From Simmondsia chinensis (lineage: Eukaryota > Streptophyta > Magnoliopsida > Caryophyllales > Simmondsiaceae): a DNA stretch of 64,000 nucleotides. Below are positions 44,401 through 56,229 of the stretch, piece by piece. The stretch is taken from contig JAGTTD010000001.1 of NCBI GenBank assembly GCA_018398585.1, positions 26,791,438 through 26,855,437 of the forward strand, in the 5' to 3' direction. Position numbers and translations under genes: made by a program. The stretch's first letter is position 1. Every line of letters begins with the position of its first letter. The notes beneath the pieces are model-generated. The model had not been told where the DNA came from, did no database searches, and saw only the letters and a program-made list of their open reading frames with translations.

Positions 44401-46403
44401 TTTTAGGAATATTTTAATGAAATCCATATTTATTCTGTTGATATTATTTTATTAATGAATGAAATTGAAGTTCCAGTCATTTTCTTGTTAAATTTGTGTA
44501 AGCGAGCATTTATACTACATGTGATTTTCTTTTAAGTATCGAACATGAGATGGATAGAGTCCTCATATTACATTCTACATGTTTGTTCTAAGTGGGTTAT
44601 GAGATTAAGCCATAGATAGACTTGGAACAAACGGTATAGAATGTTATTTGAATAACTCGTGGTCGATGATGAGCCTGGGCTACTTGTCTGTTAAGACCAT
44701 GACTTAACACTTTAGATGACTTGTCTTAGTCATGTAGATGTGATCCAAAAGTGTCAGATTGGTGTGTTCAATAAGATTGACACACTGAGTTGGACCATGT
44801 GAGTTGCTTGTTTCTAGACCACTATCGGAGATGAGCAATTCATGATGTACTGTTTGAATGACGACTCCAAAATCTGAGAGTATCCTGGACTTGTGCATGG
44901 AACATTAGTTACCTTGGTAGTATAAGTAAAGTCGGGACAAATGAATGAATTCCCACATAAATTGGGCAGTGGTGTCAAGTGTGACAAAGATCAGGTATTC
45001 AATATGGAATCTATAATCTCTTATGAGATACGGATTTCCCTTTAGTTGATTTGCAAGTGTTTGAATGATTCAAAAACTTTGGCCTAAGTGTTCCAGGTGT
45101 TTGACATTTGAAATTTATACTATAAATATATTCAAGTATAAATAAATTATTCAGTGAAGGGGGAGTCGGCAAATAACGCAAAATCTGTGAGATAGATAAT
45201 GGTAGTAGTTATTTATTTTTCGTTACCGACATTTAGACGAAGGAGTTGTTGTCATCAGTACAGTCTATTTGGGAATTTTCGAATAAATGATTTAAGTCTA
45301 GAGTGAAGTGAGATTTATTTAGTGGAATCAAATCCCATAAAATGGTAATTAAATTTTATAATGAGATGGTAATTAATTTAACCCATTTGGAGCTAGATTC
45401 AAATTGTCCCTAAGGTCCTTGTGTAAGCCTATGTGTTTATTGCCATCAGAAAATAATAAAGAATTCATGAGATGAGTAAATTTAATTTTACCAAATATTA
45501 TTCATAAGAAGAATAAAAATTGAAAATAAAAAAATAAAATAATTTTTGAAAACTTAAAATTAATAAGATGAATTTTACATGTGGGAAACCGAGCAAAACA
45601 AAAAAAAAGGAAAAATAGCCTAGGCGCTATCTACATGCTTCGGATGGACCAACCAACGTGCGACATGTGCCGCACCTTTGGCGGTCGTACAGGGGAATCC
45701 ACATGAGAGTGAACGAACCAATCAGAGGCCGCCACGTGTCATGTGGTATACATTAAAATAACACGGCTTTTCTCCCGGCTCTGAAATGCATCGTTTTGGC
45801 TCTTATTTTAGTTAAACGCTGCGTTTTGCTTTGAGGTTGCGAATCCCACTTCAAATTTTTGGTTATTTTTCGCTCCGGTGACCTACTATAAATAGAGATA
45901 CCTATCCTAAAGGTTTGGTATTCAATTTACAAATAAAAATTGAAGGTTTCTGAAAGTGTTGACTTTTGGAGACCTAGGGGAAGAGAAAAATTTATTTTAA
46001 AATTTTTGTTTTCTTAAGTTCAATATTTTTTGGAGCGCCCTCTCCAGGCGTTTCAAGGTCATTGTGTAGAAGGCCGCTTGGCCTCGATTTCTCGGCTTTC
46101 TTGGAGTATTATTATTTTCTGGTTTTCTTTTGGAGCAATTTTGGGTATGTTCTTATTTCCTTCTCTTTTAGGTTTTTTGCTTTTCTATTTATTTGCAGCA
46201 TTTCTTATTATGCCTGTTATAAGTTCATATTATTATTATGAATATATCAGAGTAGAGGCTTATAGATTTAAATTAGGAATTTAAATATGAAGATTTAAAA
46301 TTAGAAATTTTAAATCAACCTTAGGTTTAAAATTAAGATTTTAAACCCTTTCACTGCATTAACTTAATTAAATTATGGATGATTTTTGAAATCCATCCCA
46401 ACA
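44401..46403 (+). repeat. C3 3' LTR / C4 5' LTR (2003 bp)
   Basis: Starts TTTTAGGAATA (the family start is TGTTAGG, so the terminal TG is mutated) and ends ATCCCAACA. TATA box CTATAAATAGAG near 45886. It stands as 3' LTR to C3 and is also followed by a PBS cluster and leader. Confidence 0.85.
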
Positions 46404-47856
46404 ACTGGTATCAGAGCAAAAGGATCTATAGAGATAATCTTATTCTCAGGAACTCTCGCGCGTGAGGTGTCACAAAGCATGACTCTTCGACCGAGGGTTT
46501 GGGTGGCGGGAAGAGTCTCATATATTGAGTGCTCTAATATGTGCCTTTTGTTGTGATCACGTTTGAGAATTGTGAACCCAACAATCGGCATCGGAGTTAG
46601 GTTAATCAATAACTAGGTTAGTTATTCCCAATAATTGGTATCAGAGCCAGCCTCTTATTACATTCATAATACACATGAATAGGTATAATAAGATCAAAAC
46701 AAATTGATTTACGATTTAATAAAATGGAGATTTTTAAGAAGGAAAAGTTAGTTTAATTTGACATTGATAATAATCCACGTATCGGTTTAAATTGATAATG
46801 AATTACTAGCTAATTTAGATGATTGTCCAAAGTAACGATTTAAATTTTTTAAATTGTTAATGAATTAATAGTTAATTAGATTGTTTAAATTACCCATTTA
46901 AATTGTTTAAATGGGTAATGAATTTTGAGTTAATTTTGATTAGTCAAAGTAAAATTTGCACTTATTTTGTTCGTATAATGAGACTGTACGTTCTTAATCA
47001 CGATTTACAAAATTGGATAAAATTAATTTAATGAGATTTAATTCAATTAATTTTTATGAAATTGGATAAAATTGATTTAATAAGATTAGATTCAATTATT
47101 GATCCAATAAGATTAGATTCAATTTTTTAAAATAATTTTTAAATATAAAAAAAACTGATGCTAGCGTCAGCAGTCAATGCTGCTGATGTCAGCAGATTAA
47201 TGCTGACGTTAGCATTACAAAATTTTTTTAATTTAAAAATTTTTCGTATGTTTATATGTCAGTACTAGTTAACAAAATAATTAAAAAGTAATTGTTTTAT
47301 TAATTAATTTTCTTTTAGATTGAGATTCTAAATTAAATGATGAGATAATCTAAGTTATGAATCAGTACTGTTTTAAATAGAATCAATTTTTGTAAAACTA
47401 TTTTTTGAATAAGATACTAAAATAATATATGTGATAGTCTAAGTTCTAAGTTGCTACTGTTTCAAATAAAATTAAGTTTTATTAGACATAAGACGGCATT
47501 ATTTTGAGTGAAAATTGATTTCTATTAATTTATTTAATTTTAGAATGAGGTTCTAAAATAGATTATGAGATGATCTAAATTATGGTATTGTTTCTAAAAA
47601 GAATTAATTAATTAATTTTATTGGTTAATTTTAGAATGAGATTCTAAAGCAGATTATGAGATAATCTATGTTATAAAATGGTAAGTGTTCTAAATAAAAA
47701 ATTAACTAGATTAATTTTTGATAGTTGTTTTTTAGAATGAGATTCTAAAGGGAATTATAAGATAATTCAAGTTGCAAATGCAATGCAGTAGATCAATAGA
47801 CTGCCCTATAGAGGATGCTGGTTTGCAGATTACAGGGTTAGACTTCCATTAGGATA
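46404..47856 (+). other. C4: copia PBS cluster and leader, no coding part
   Basis: PBS-like sites at 46404-46417, 46584-46597 and 46634-46647, then leader with hairpin array. The sequence stops at AGGATAAACA, in the block just before gag, and joins an LTR fragment. Confidence 0.8.
47311..47770 (+). repeat. C4 leader twin-hairpin array, 5 units
   Basis: Units at about 47311-47352, 47402-47442, 47536-47578, 47628-47670 and 47731-47770. The third unit has G:U-compatible changes in both stems (GAGGTTCTAAA and GAGATGATCT). The last has GAATTAT/ATAATTC, a different compensated pair from C3. Confidence 0.85.
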
Positions 47857-48779
47857 AACAGAGTAAATTTAATTTTGCCAAACATTATTCATTAGATGTG
47901 TAAAAATTAAAAATTACAAAAGAAAATAATTTTTGAAAAGGTAAAATTTATAAAATGAACTTTTACATGTGGAAAATAGAGTAAAAAAAAAAAAAAATGA
48001 AAAACAGCACATGACGCTATCCGCATGCTCGCGGATGGACCAACTAGAGCGCAACATGTGTCTTGCCCTAGGCGATCCTACAGGGAAATCTGCGTGAGTG
48101 TGAGCGGACCAATCAGAGGCAGCCACGTGTCACGTGTTATACATTAAAATAACACGACTTTTCTCCCTACTACGAAACACTTTGTTTTGGCTCTTATTTT
48201 AGTTAAACGCTGCGTTTTGCTATGAGGTTGCGAATCCCATGTCGAATTTTTTGTTATTTTTTGCTCCGGTAGCCAACTATAAATAGAGGTACCTATTCTA
48301 AAGGTTTGTCATTCAATTTAGAAATGAAAATTGAAGGTTTCCGAAAGTGTTGACTTTCAGAGACCTAGTTGGAGAGAAAAATTTATTTTGATAATTTTCT
48401 TTCCTCAAAGTTTAACATTTTTCGGAGCCCACTCCCCAGGTGTTTCAAGGTCATTCCGTAGAAGGTTTTCCGGTCTCGATTTCTCGGCTTTCTTGGAGTA
48501 CTATTATTTTCTGGTTTTCTTTTGGTGCAATTCCAGGTATATTCTTCTTTTCTTATCTTTTAGGTTTTTTGCGTTTCTATTCATTTATAGCTTTTTTTTA
48601 TCATGCATGTAATAAGTTCATGTTACTGTTATGCATGTATTAGAGTAAAGGAATATAGATTTAAATTAGGAATTTTAAATCAATCTAGGGTTAAAAATTA
48701 AGATTTTTAAATCCTTTTGCTATATTAACTTTATTGAATTAGGGAGGATTTTTGAAATCCACCCCAACAGTATTTCTGC
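47857..48779 (+). repeat. Copia LTR fragment, 3' half
   Basis: Joins the C4 leader at GAGTAAATTTAATTTTGCC and ends ACCCCAACA. Includes CTATAAATAGAG near 48276. The 5' half is missing. Confidence 0.8.
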
Positions 48780-49337
48780 GTCCCACATCGATTTGTTTTA
48801 CTTATTTTTGCTCGAGATCCTACTATAAATACGGGTATTGCCTTCATGGTTTTGCATCCAATCAATTTTAAGTAAAAGGTTTCTGAAAGTGTTGACTTTC
48901 GGAGCCCTAATTGGACAGAAAATTTTCGTTTGAAAATTTTTTTACCTCAATTAATATTTTTCGGAGCCCGCTCTCAAGGCATTTTGAGTTCAATGTGTTG
49001 AATGCCGTTGGGTCTTGGTTTTCTCGGCTTTCTCAGAGTTTATTATTATTTATGGCTTTCTTGTATTAGAGCAATTTAAGATATGTCTTTCTTTCCTTTT
49101 CTTTTAAGTTTTCTCTTTTCTATTTATTTACTGTTTTATTATTATGCTAGTTTTAATTCATTTAATTGTTATGACTATTTTAGAGTGAAGGCCTATAGAT
49201 TTAAATTACTAATTTAAATTTGTAGATTTAAAATTAGAAATTTTAAATTAAATTTAGGTTTAAAATTAAGAATTTTCAACCCTTCCATTGCATTAGCATT
49301 ATTAAATTAGAGAAAATTTTTGAAATTCATCCCAACA
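48780..49337 (+). repeat. Second copia LTR fragment, 3' part
   Basis: Starts just before the TATA box (TACTATAAATACGG at 48821) and ends ATCCCAACA, followed by a degraded PBS-like ATTGGGGCCAAAGC and a short leader piece. Confidence 0.8.
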
Positions 49338-49530
49338 ATTGGGGCCAAAGCTACCCTTTAATTGCTTTCATAATATGCATGAATAGGTATAATAAAATAA
49401 AAATAAGTAGACAAAGTTGAACTTTTTTCGGAGCCCACTCCCCGGGTATTTCAAGGTGATTGCGTAGAAGGTTGCTCGGCCTCGATTTCTCGGCTTTCTT
49501 GGAGTACTATTACTTTTCTGGTTTTCTTTT
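49338..49530 (+). repeat. Leader piece and third copia LTR scrap
   Basis: 49338-49410 matches the start of the copia leader (GCATGAATAGGTATAATAA). 49411-49530 matches R-region LTR sequence (TTTTTCGGAGCCCACTCCCC). It ends abruptly against gypsy integrase. Confidence 0.7.
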
Positions 49531-50556
49531 ATTGAGTGATAGAAACTATGCACACTTGTGAAGTTTGCCAACGCACCAAGGCTAATCACTCTATATATGT
49601 AGGTTTATTACAGTCTCTACCTGTACTAGTGGGAGCTTGTTATCAGCATGGATTTTATAGAGGGACTGCCAAAATCTGAAGGAAGGGAGATCATATGGGT
49701 GGTCATTGATCGTTTCACCAAGTATGGACATTTAACAACACTCATTCATCCCATATCTGTTAAAAGGCTTGCCAAATCGTTCTTGGATAACATTTACAGA
49801 CTCCATGGGCTGCCACAGTCCATCTTATCTGATAGGGACAGATTGTTCACCAGATCATTTTGGAAGGAATTGTTCAGGTTGCTTGGTTCCTCCTTGACCT
49901 TAAGTTTTGCTTATCATCCTCAAATAGATGGGCAGATTGAGAGGTTGAATCAGATTGTGGAACAATACTTGCATAGCATGACTATCAACAATTCCAAGCA
50001 GGGTTGTAGGTGGCTGTCATTGTCTAAGTATTGGTATAATACTTATGCCCATTCATCCATTGGCACCAGTCCCTTTAAGGCCTTTTATGGGTACGATCCT
50101 TCATTCCTTATTTTTCCTCAAGATAGTTCCACTCATGCACTTGAAGTAGAGGAGGTTATCAAGCAAAGGAAACAATTAATTTAGCAGCTGAAGGATAACT
50201 TGCAATTGGCTCAAGCAAGGATGAAATTCTTTGCTGACAAAAAGAGATCAGAGAGGTCCTTAGAGGTGGGTGATATTGTTTACTTAAAATTGCAACCTTT
50301 TAGGCAGTCATCAATTGTAATTTGCAAGAATGTGAAGCTTAGTGCACGATACTTTGGCTCTTGCAAGATCCTACAGAAGATAGGAGCAGTGGCACTTTTG
50401 AAAAAGTAACTCAAGGAAGGAACCAGATGTTCAAACCGGCCTCCAGTTGCAGGCTCGAGTGGGAAGATCCTTCAGGAACCTATTGCTATTTTGGGTTCAA
50501 GAAAAACAACAGAAAAAGAATTAAGCAAGTGCTGGTGTAGTGGGCCAATTTAGTGA
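49531..50556 (+). pseudogene. G2 integrase and C-terminal region
   Basis: CETCEV-like zinc-finger CC half at about 49550-49575, then the long frame 49648-50184: MDFIEGLPKSEGREIIWVVI, DRFTKYGHL, SILSDRDRLFT, AYHPQIDGQIERLNQ with all three D-D-E positions plausible. A TAG at 50182-50184 interrupts a frame that continues to 50409 with QLAQARMKFFADKKR and ARYFGSCKILQKIG. The VLVxW chromodomain-like end at about 50528-50548 is in another frame. Confidence 0.85.
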
Positions 50557-50570
50557 CACTACAAGAAAAA
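50557..50570 (+). repeat. CACTA left terminal inverted repeat
   Basis: CACTACAAGAAAAA, 14 bp, followed by TGACCTTTAGTATC. The right end read inverted gives the same 14 bases followed by GACGATTTAGTATC. Confidence 0.95.
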
Positions 50571-50576
50571 TGACCT

Positions 50577-50820
50577 TTAGTATCGGATATGTGAACCGAT
50601 ACAAAAAGAAATTAATTGTATTGGATACATGCTGCAGATACTAAGGTTATGGACACTTAAAGCAACATGGTGGTGCATTGTAGCGGAAAAATTGTTATTG
50701 TATCGGAAAATTTTGTAACCGATACTAAAAATTCTATAGTATCTAAGGTTTTTCGATACAATTGAGTTGTTATCCTATTGTATCGAATATTTTCTGATGC
50801 TAGACTATAAAATATATATT
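50577..50820 (+). repeat. CACTA left subterminal repeats
   Basis: Multiple copies in both orientations of TAGTATCGGA or close variants (for example near 50578, 50595, 50699, 50722). In En/Spm such motifs are binding sites of the element's own DNA-binding protein. Confidence 0.8.
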
Positions 50821-50889
50821 ACAGCCGGTTCTCAAAATAATGCTCAAAAATAAAAAAAATCAAAGAAATAATGCTGAAAATAAAATATT

Positions 50890-51192
50890 TACATAACAAA
50901 AACCGCATTAAAAAAACGCGGTTATACTCATATAAAACCGCTTTAAAAAAACGCGTTTATCCTGAGATAAACCCACGTTTACTTAACGCGACTTATAACC
51001 AGTGCACAACAATATTAAAATAAAATTACATAAATAAAACTGCGTCTGGTAAATGCGTTTGATTCTAATTTAAACCGCGTCTTGTAGACGCGGTTCACCT
51101 GTAAACCGTGTCTATGAAACGCGGTTCACCTGTAAACCGTGTCTATGAAACGCGGTTCAATTACCACTAAGCCGCGTCTTGTTAATGCGGTT
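50890..51192 (+). repeat. AACCGCGT/ACGCGGTT inverted and tandem repeats in CACTA
   Basis: A run of short inverted pairs (AAACCGC then GCGGTT), including AACCGCGTCTTGTAGACGCG at 51073. Two perfect 31-bp tandem copies lie at 51089-51119 and 51120-51150 (start CGCGGTTCACCTGTAAACCG), with a partial third. CpG-rich against an AT-rich surround. Confidence 0.85.
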
Positions 51193-52138
51193 TTCTGTCC
51201 GCCCTGCTGCCCTCCCCTTCCCTCTCGATTTTCATCCCACTCTCTCAAATTTCATTCTCCCTCTCCCGCTCCCGCTCAAATTTTATTCTCCAAAATTACT
51301 TAAACTGGACGATTTTTTCATTCTTTTAACTTTCTTCATTCTTCCTTTTCTTCTTCATCTGTTTGCTTATCCACATTTCCATTCTCGTCGCCTTTCTAGT
51401 GAGTTAATCTATTTTATTTGTTGTTTTTCAGTTTCTTTTTTGTTGATATATTCTTCAATTTATCCATTTTTTTTTTAATTTCGTTGGTGTTTGATGTAAA
51501 TTAGGGTTTAGAAGTGAATGAAGCTGTTGAAATTAGGGTTTTAAATGTACACATTTTTGGTGTATTTTAGGGGTTTTGTTAACTGTTGAAATTTCTGGTT
51601 ACTTTTGTATGAATGTTCATTTGCTAGTTGTTGGTGGTGATAACTAAACGTTCCGAATTTTTTATTTGGATTTTAGTTGAGTTCTCTATTGGGATGCCAA
51701 TATGTGTGTAGAGAGTGAAAGGAGAAAGTAATTGGAAATTTGTTATGTTGGTGAAGGTATTTCCTTTATAATTAATTTTTAATTATTTTTGGTCAGAAAC
51801 TAGAGATTGCGAAAAATAAATATGGAAATTAGAAGTGAAATTTTAATTGAAAAGTGAGCTTGTAATTGATTATACTCATGAAGATGATGTAAATGAGGTT
51901 CAAGTTTATTGAATGTGACATGTTGTTATCTATTATTATTTGATCTGCAATATTTGTGATATTGTTGTACTTTGTTGTGCTAATATATGGTTGATATATT
52001 GACACTAATATACGTTTCTATGTAAGAAGATTTTATATTAGGAAACTTTTTGTATTATGAGTATGGACTTTAATATAGTTATAAGAATTAACTAATTTGT
52101 GATGTTTTTCAATTTGACTTCTATAGGAGAAGTGATTG
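51193..52138 (+). other. CACTA 5' untranslated region
   Basis: A C/T-rich run at 51200-51480, then AT-rich sequence with a likely splice acceptor (TTGACTTCTATAG) just before the first transposase ATG. No coding similarity seen, so a 5' UTR with an intron is likely. Confidence 0.5.
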
Positions 52139-54839
52139 ATGGATGGTCAAAAAAGTTGGATAAATTTGCCCAGGTTTAGTCAAGAATTTATGAATGGAGT
52201 TGAACAATACATAAGCACTGCAAAAAGTACTACATCTTTAAATGGTAGGATCAAGTGCCCATGTAAGATATGTGGTTCTGTGATATTTGTTCAACCAGAC
52301 ATTGTTCGTGACCACTTAGTTTGGAAGGGGGTTCATACAAAATTTTCAATTTTTCATGGAGATGAGTTGTTATCTACCGATGTTAATGATGAGAGTATTG
52401 ATGATGGAGAGTCAGATGATCCACTTGATGATATGCATGGGTTGTTACATGATGCATTTGGGATGTCAGGCAATGAGAACCTTATGGATGAATATGAAGA
52501 AGTAGATAGGACATATGAAACATTAGAAGTCAAAAAATTTTATAAGTTGGTTGATGATGCTGAGAAAGAAGTGCATTCTGGGTGTAAAAAGTTTACAAGG
52601 CTTTCTTGCATTATTCGCCTTTATCATATGAAATGTCTTCATCATTGAAGTGATACATTATTGAGTGATCTGCTATATTTTCTCGTTGAGCTTCTCCCAG
52701 AAGGGGCTAACTTGCCAAAAAACTTTCATCAAATGAAAAAAACCATATCTGATTTAGGCTTAGGCTACACCAAGATAGATGCATGCCCTAATGATTGCAT
52801 GTTGTATTGGAAGGAGAAAGCTAATGATTTTGCATGCTCTGCATGTGGAGCTTCAGGATGGAAAAGAGCTGATGACGGGAAAACTAAGATTCCATTTAAG
52901 ATTTTACGTCACTTTCCATTAATACCTCGATTAAAAAGGCTTTTTATGTCTTCAAAAACATCAATTTCGATGAGATGGCATGAAAAGGGACGTAGTAAAG
53001 ATGGGAAAGTAAGACACCCAGTTGATTCAATAGCGTGGCAAGATTTTGACAGCAAATACCCAGATTTTTCTAAGGATGCTCGGAATATTAGGCTTGGTTT
53101 GGCAAGTGATGGCTTCAATCCTTTTAGCACAATGAGTATCACTCATAGTATATGGCCAGTCATGCTTGTGATATACAATTTGCCTCCTTGGTTGTGCATG
53201 ATAGATTCCTACTTTATAATGTCCCTCCTGATCTCTGGTCCACAAGCCCCTGGCAATGACATTGATATTTATCTACAACCATTAATAGATGAGTTAAAGG
53301 AGTTGTGGGTAGATGGGGTTGAGACTTATGATGCTTTTACTAAGGGAATCTTCAATATGCATGCTGCTCTTTTATGGACAATAAACGATTTCCCAGCATA
53401 CGGTAACTTGTCAGGTTGGAAAACTAAAGGCCGATTTGCTTGTCCTCATTGCAACATTGACACTTGTTCTCATTATCTTAAGAGGAGCAGAAAAATGTGC
53501 TTGATGCGCCATCGCATATTTCTTGATCCTACTCATAGGTTTCGAAGAAAAAGAGCATCTTTTGATGGTACAATTGAGAAAAAAGCTGCACCCAAGTTCC
53601 GTTCTGGATTTGATTTGTTAAAGCAAATGCGTGACATCAATGTTGTCTTTGGGAAGCCAAATGTTGAGACTAAAGGTCAAAAGAAGAAGAGGAAGGCAAG
53701 GAGGACAATTCATAAAAATAGTCCGAAAACAGGATGGAAAAAGAGAAGTATATTCTTTAAGTTACCTTATTGAAAAAATCTTTTAATACGACACAATTTG
53801 GATGTAATGCATATTGAGAAAAATGTGTGTGATAGTGTGATTGGGACTTTATTGGATATTGAGGGAAAATCAAAAGACTCTCTGAATGCACGTCTTGATC
53901 TTAAAGATATGAGTATCAAAACTCATCTTCATCCAGTTGATCAAGGGGAGGGACAGAAACCTTACTTGCCACCTGCACCGTATTTTATGGATCAAAAGCG
54001 GAAAGAAATCTTTTGCAAAGTGTTATCTTTGGTGAGGGTTCCCGAAGGTTATGCTTCCAACATATCGCGGCTTGTGGATTTGGAGAAAGGCAAAGTCTTT
54101 GGCCTTAAAAGTCACGATTGTCATATTCTAATACAGCAATTGCTACCTCTTGCTGTCCGGAAAGCCTTGCCTAGGGAAATCAGTCTGATATTAATTGAGC
54201 TTAGCAATTTTTTCGGGGAAATGTGCTCTAAAGATGGTTCTGTTAATGACTATGAGCAGTTAGAAGAACGGATCATCTACATAATTTGCCGTATGGAAGA
54301 AATCTTTCCACCGACCTTTTTTGATGTCATGGTGCATTTAACTGTTCATTTACCATTTGAGTTCCGTCCGTCGAAGAAATGCCTCGATGCACTGCAGGAC
54401 CGGTACACTTTCGCTGGATGTATCCAATTGAGAGGTGAGTTTTACTCGAGAAAAATGAGTTTTGATATGAAATTTTGTCCATGCATTAAATAAATGAAAC
54501 TAATGTAAGGTACTTGTTTGTCAACTATAGGTTCTTGTATCGATTGAAGAAGTGTGTACGCAACAAAGCAAAGCCAGAGGGGTCAATTGCAGAAGCTTAC
54601 ATTGCTGAAGAATGCATGATTTTTTGCTCAAGATATCTAAATGAAATCCAAACCAAGCAGGACAGATCTATAAGGAATTATGACGGCGGTGATCGTGGAA
54701 TACGAAATGGTCTATCCATCTTTTCCATATGTGGCCATGCTTTAGGGAAGCAAGATTCAGTGCATTTGAACAATGATACATGGAAGCAAGCACATGAATA
54801 TGTTTTGTTTAATTGTGATGAAGTGAATATATATGTACA
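52139..54839 (+). pseudogene. TNP2-type CACTA transposase, broken
   Basis: The ATG at 52139 opens MDGQKSWINLPRFSQEFMNG, the transposase-associated domain. The TNP2 core follows: KIDACPNDCMLYWKE, RHFPLIPRLKRLFMSSKTS, LGLASDGFNPFSTMS, DFPAYGNLSGWKTKGRFACP, then LDVMHIEKNVCDSVIGTLLD. A DUF4218-like block (LPLAVRKALPREISLILIEL) comes next. Two in-frame TGA codons (52646-52648, 53771-53773) each lie where relatives usually have Trp. A one-base frameshift near 54390 precedes FRWMYPIER. A GT-AG intron fits 54435-54530, and exon 2 runs RLKKCVRNKAKPEGSIAEAY to about 54839. The usual C-terminal part is missing. Confidence 0.9.
54435..54530 (+). other. Intron in the CACTA transposase gene
   Basis: Donor GTGAGT at 54435, acceptor CTATAG ending 54530. 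Splicing joins the YPIER end to FLYRLKKCVRNK in one frame, as in TNP2 relatives. Confidence 0.75.
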
Positions 54840-54902
54840 GTAAGTCCTCACAGCTAAATCTATTAAAATATCTTTATAATTGTAGTCAAGGTTTACTTTT
54901 AG

Positions 54903-56225
54903 TGCTCAAAGTCCAAAAGAATGGGCATTTGAGAAGATGAATCATTGTATGAGATCGTGGAGAGCGAAGTTGAAAAAGAAACACTATAGAGTTGTAAAGA
55001 GTCTTGAATTGAAGTTAAAACCACCAAATGACAGAGTGGATCCACAACAATGGAGGAATATGGTATATCGTTGGGAATCTACTGAGGCGAAGGTACCTTC
55101 AAACGTGTTGTTATATACATTTATTTGTCATATGAATTTATTTTCCTATTTAGCCTTTTCATTTCTTTGTTTATGAATTATGCTATAGAAAATAGCAGCT
55201 CAAAACACTGAAAATCATGACTCGAGCAAAATGGTACACCACTTGGGGACTAAATCCTATGCTCAAAAACGAGAAGAATTAGTAAGTGACATGTTTTATG
55301 CATGTACTTGAGTGCTTTTATGTTGTCTTTGATATTTCTTTTATTGCATTTGTGTTTTATTTATTGGATCTAGAAAGAGGGCAATGGAGGAAAAGAACCA
55401 GATCAAGTAGAACTTTTTCAAGTGGCATATGGACAAGCCAAAAAAGCATTTGTGGATCAGGATTCGCAGACAAAGCTTGTATGTAGCTTATAATTTTTGT
55501 AATTAATCAATCTATAATATTGAACATGTTTATTATACAATGTGAATTAACTCAAATGTGGATTCAAATACAGGATGCCATACAAAGAAAGTTAACTGTA
55601 GCCCCGTCAGATTCTGATGTCAATGAGGAGCGAGATAAAATTTATAAAGAAGTTGTGGGAGAAGACAAATACGCATATAAGAAGACATGTGGAATTGGAG
55701 TGAGGGAGAAGTTGCATTGGTGGGTCAAAACAGAAAAATCACGAGACATTAATGATAGTTGCTGAAGAAGTGCAAAACAGAAGAGCGTTAGAAGAAGAAA
55801 TAGCTACTGAGAAAGAGAAAAGACAGAAACTTGAGGAAGAATTTTCTATTAAGACAAAAGCTATGGAAGAAAAACAACAGAAATCGGAGGAAGATTTTGC
55901 TAATAAGACGAAAGCCATGGAAGAAGAAATACGCATGCTAAAGGAATTATTTTTCAAGTCGAAATCATCAAAGAAAAAGGTATTTTTCTTCCTAATGACA
56001 TTTTTATTGTACTAATATGATTGTCATATAATTTTCTAATAATGGTCTTATTAAACGTTAGATTGTCATGGACTTGTTTATTTTTCTGTATATTTCTTAA
56101 GTTATACACAAAATTGTTATTGGTTTTTTAATTTTTTGTTGTACTATGGCAAATATTTGGTTGTACTATACTATTGTGCTGATCAATTTATTTTTTATTT
56201 TTGCAGAGGTCAAGTTCAAACTAAG
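54903..56225 (+). pseudogene. Second En/Spm-family gene (Ptta/En/Spm transposase-like), multi-exon
   Basis: Inferred exons are about 54903-55092, 55189-55281, 55374-55478 and 55574-55980, with a short last one from about 56206. Junctions follow GT-AG (donors GTACCT, GTAAGT, GTATGT; acceptors ending CTATAG, TCTAG, TACAG). Exon 1 has WAFEKMNHCMRSWRAKLKKK and PQQWRNMVYRW, as in the plant Ptta/En/Spm transposase family. Exon 4 has VGEDKYAYKKTCGIG and then a strong coiled coil (EEEIATEKEKRQKLEEEF). A one-base frameshift lies at about 55722-55730. It probably played the TNPA-like DNA-binding role. Confidence 0.75.
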
Positions 56226-56229
56226 GATG

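Larger units (their letters stand above)
38544..46403 (+). mobile_element. C3: copia element with both LTRs
   Basis: 5' LTR 38544-40102, three PBS-like sites, hairpin leader, gag, broken pol and 3' LTR 44401-46403. Internal deletions remove part of gag/protease and part of RT/RNase H. The 3' LTR is itself followed by another PBS cluster and leader (C4), giving an LTR-int-LTR-int series. No TSD can be assigned. Confidence 0.85.

Noticed and set aside
48331..48643. Hydrophobic overlapping frames in copia LTRs (also 39694-39939, 46030-46284, 31508-31714) as small membrane proteins
   Set aside because: They recur because the LTR recurs; they are phenylalanine-rich readings of T-rich R-region DNA with no conserved start.
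51179..51478. Proline/leucine-rich frame in the CACTA 5' region as a membrane protein
   Set aside because: It comes from a C/T-rich untranslated stretch and starts at a non-ATG codon; low complexity explains the composition.
55739..55957. Serine-rich minus-strand frame opposite the coiled coil
   Set aside because: It is the antisense shadow of the GAA/AAG-rich coiled-coil exon on the plus strand.
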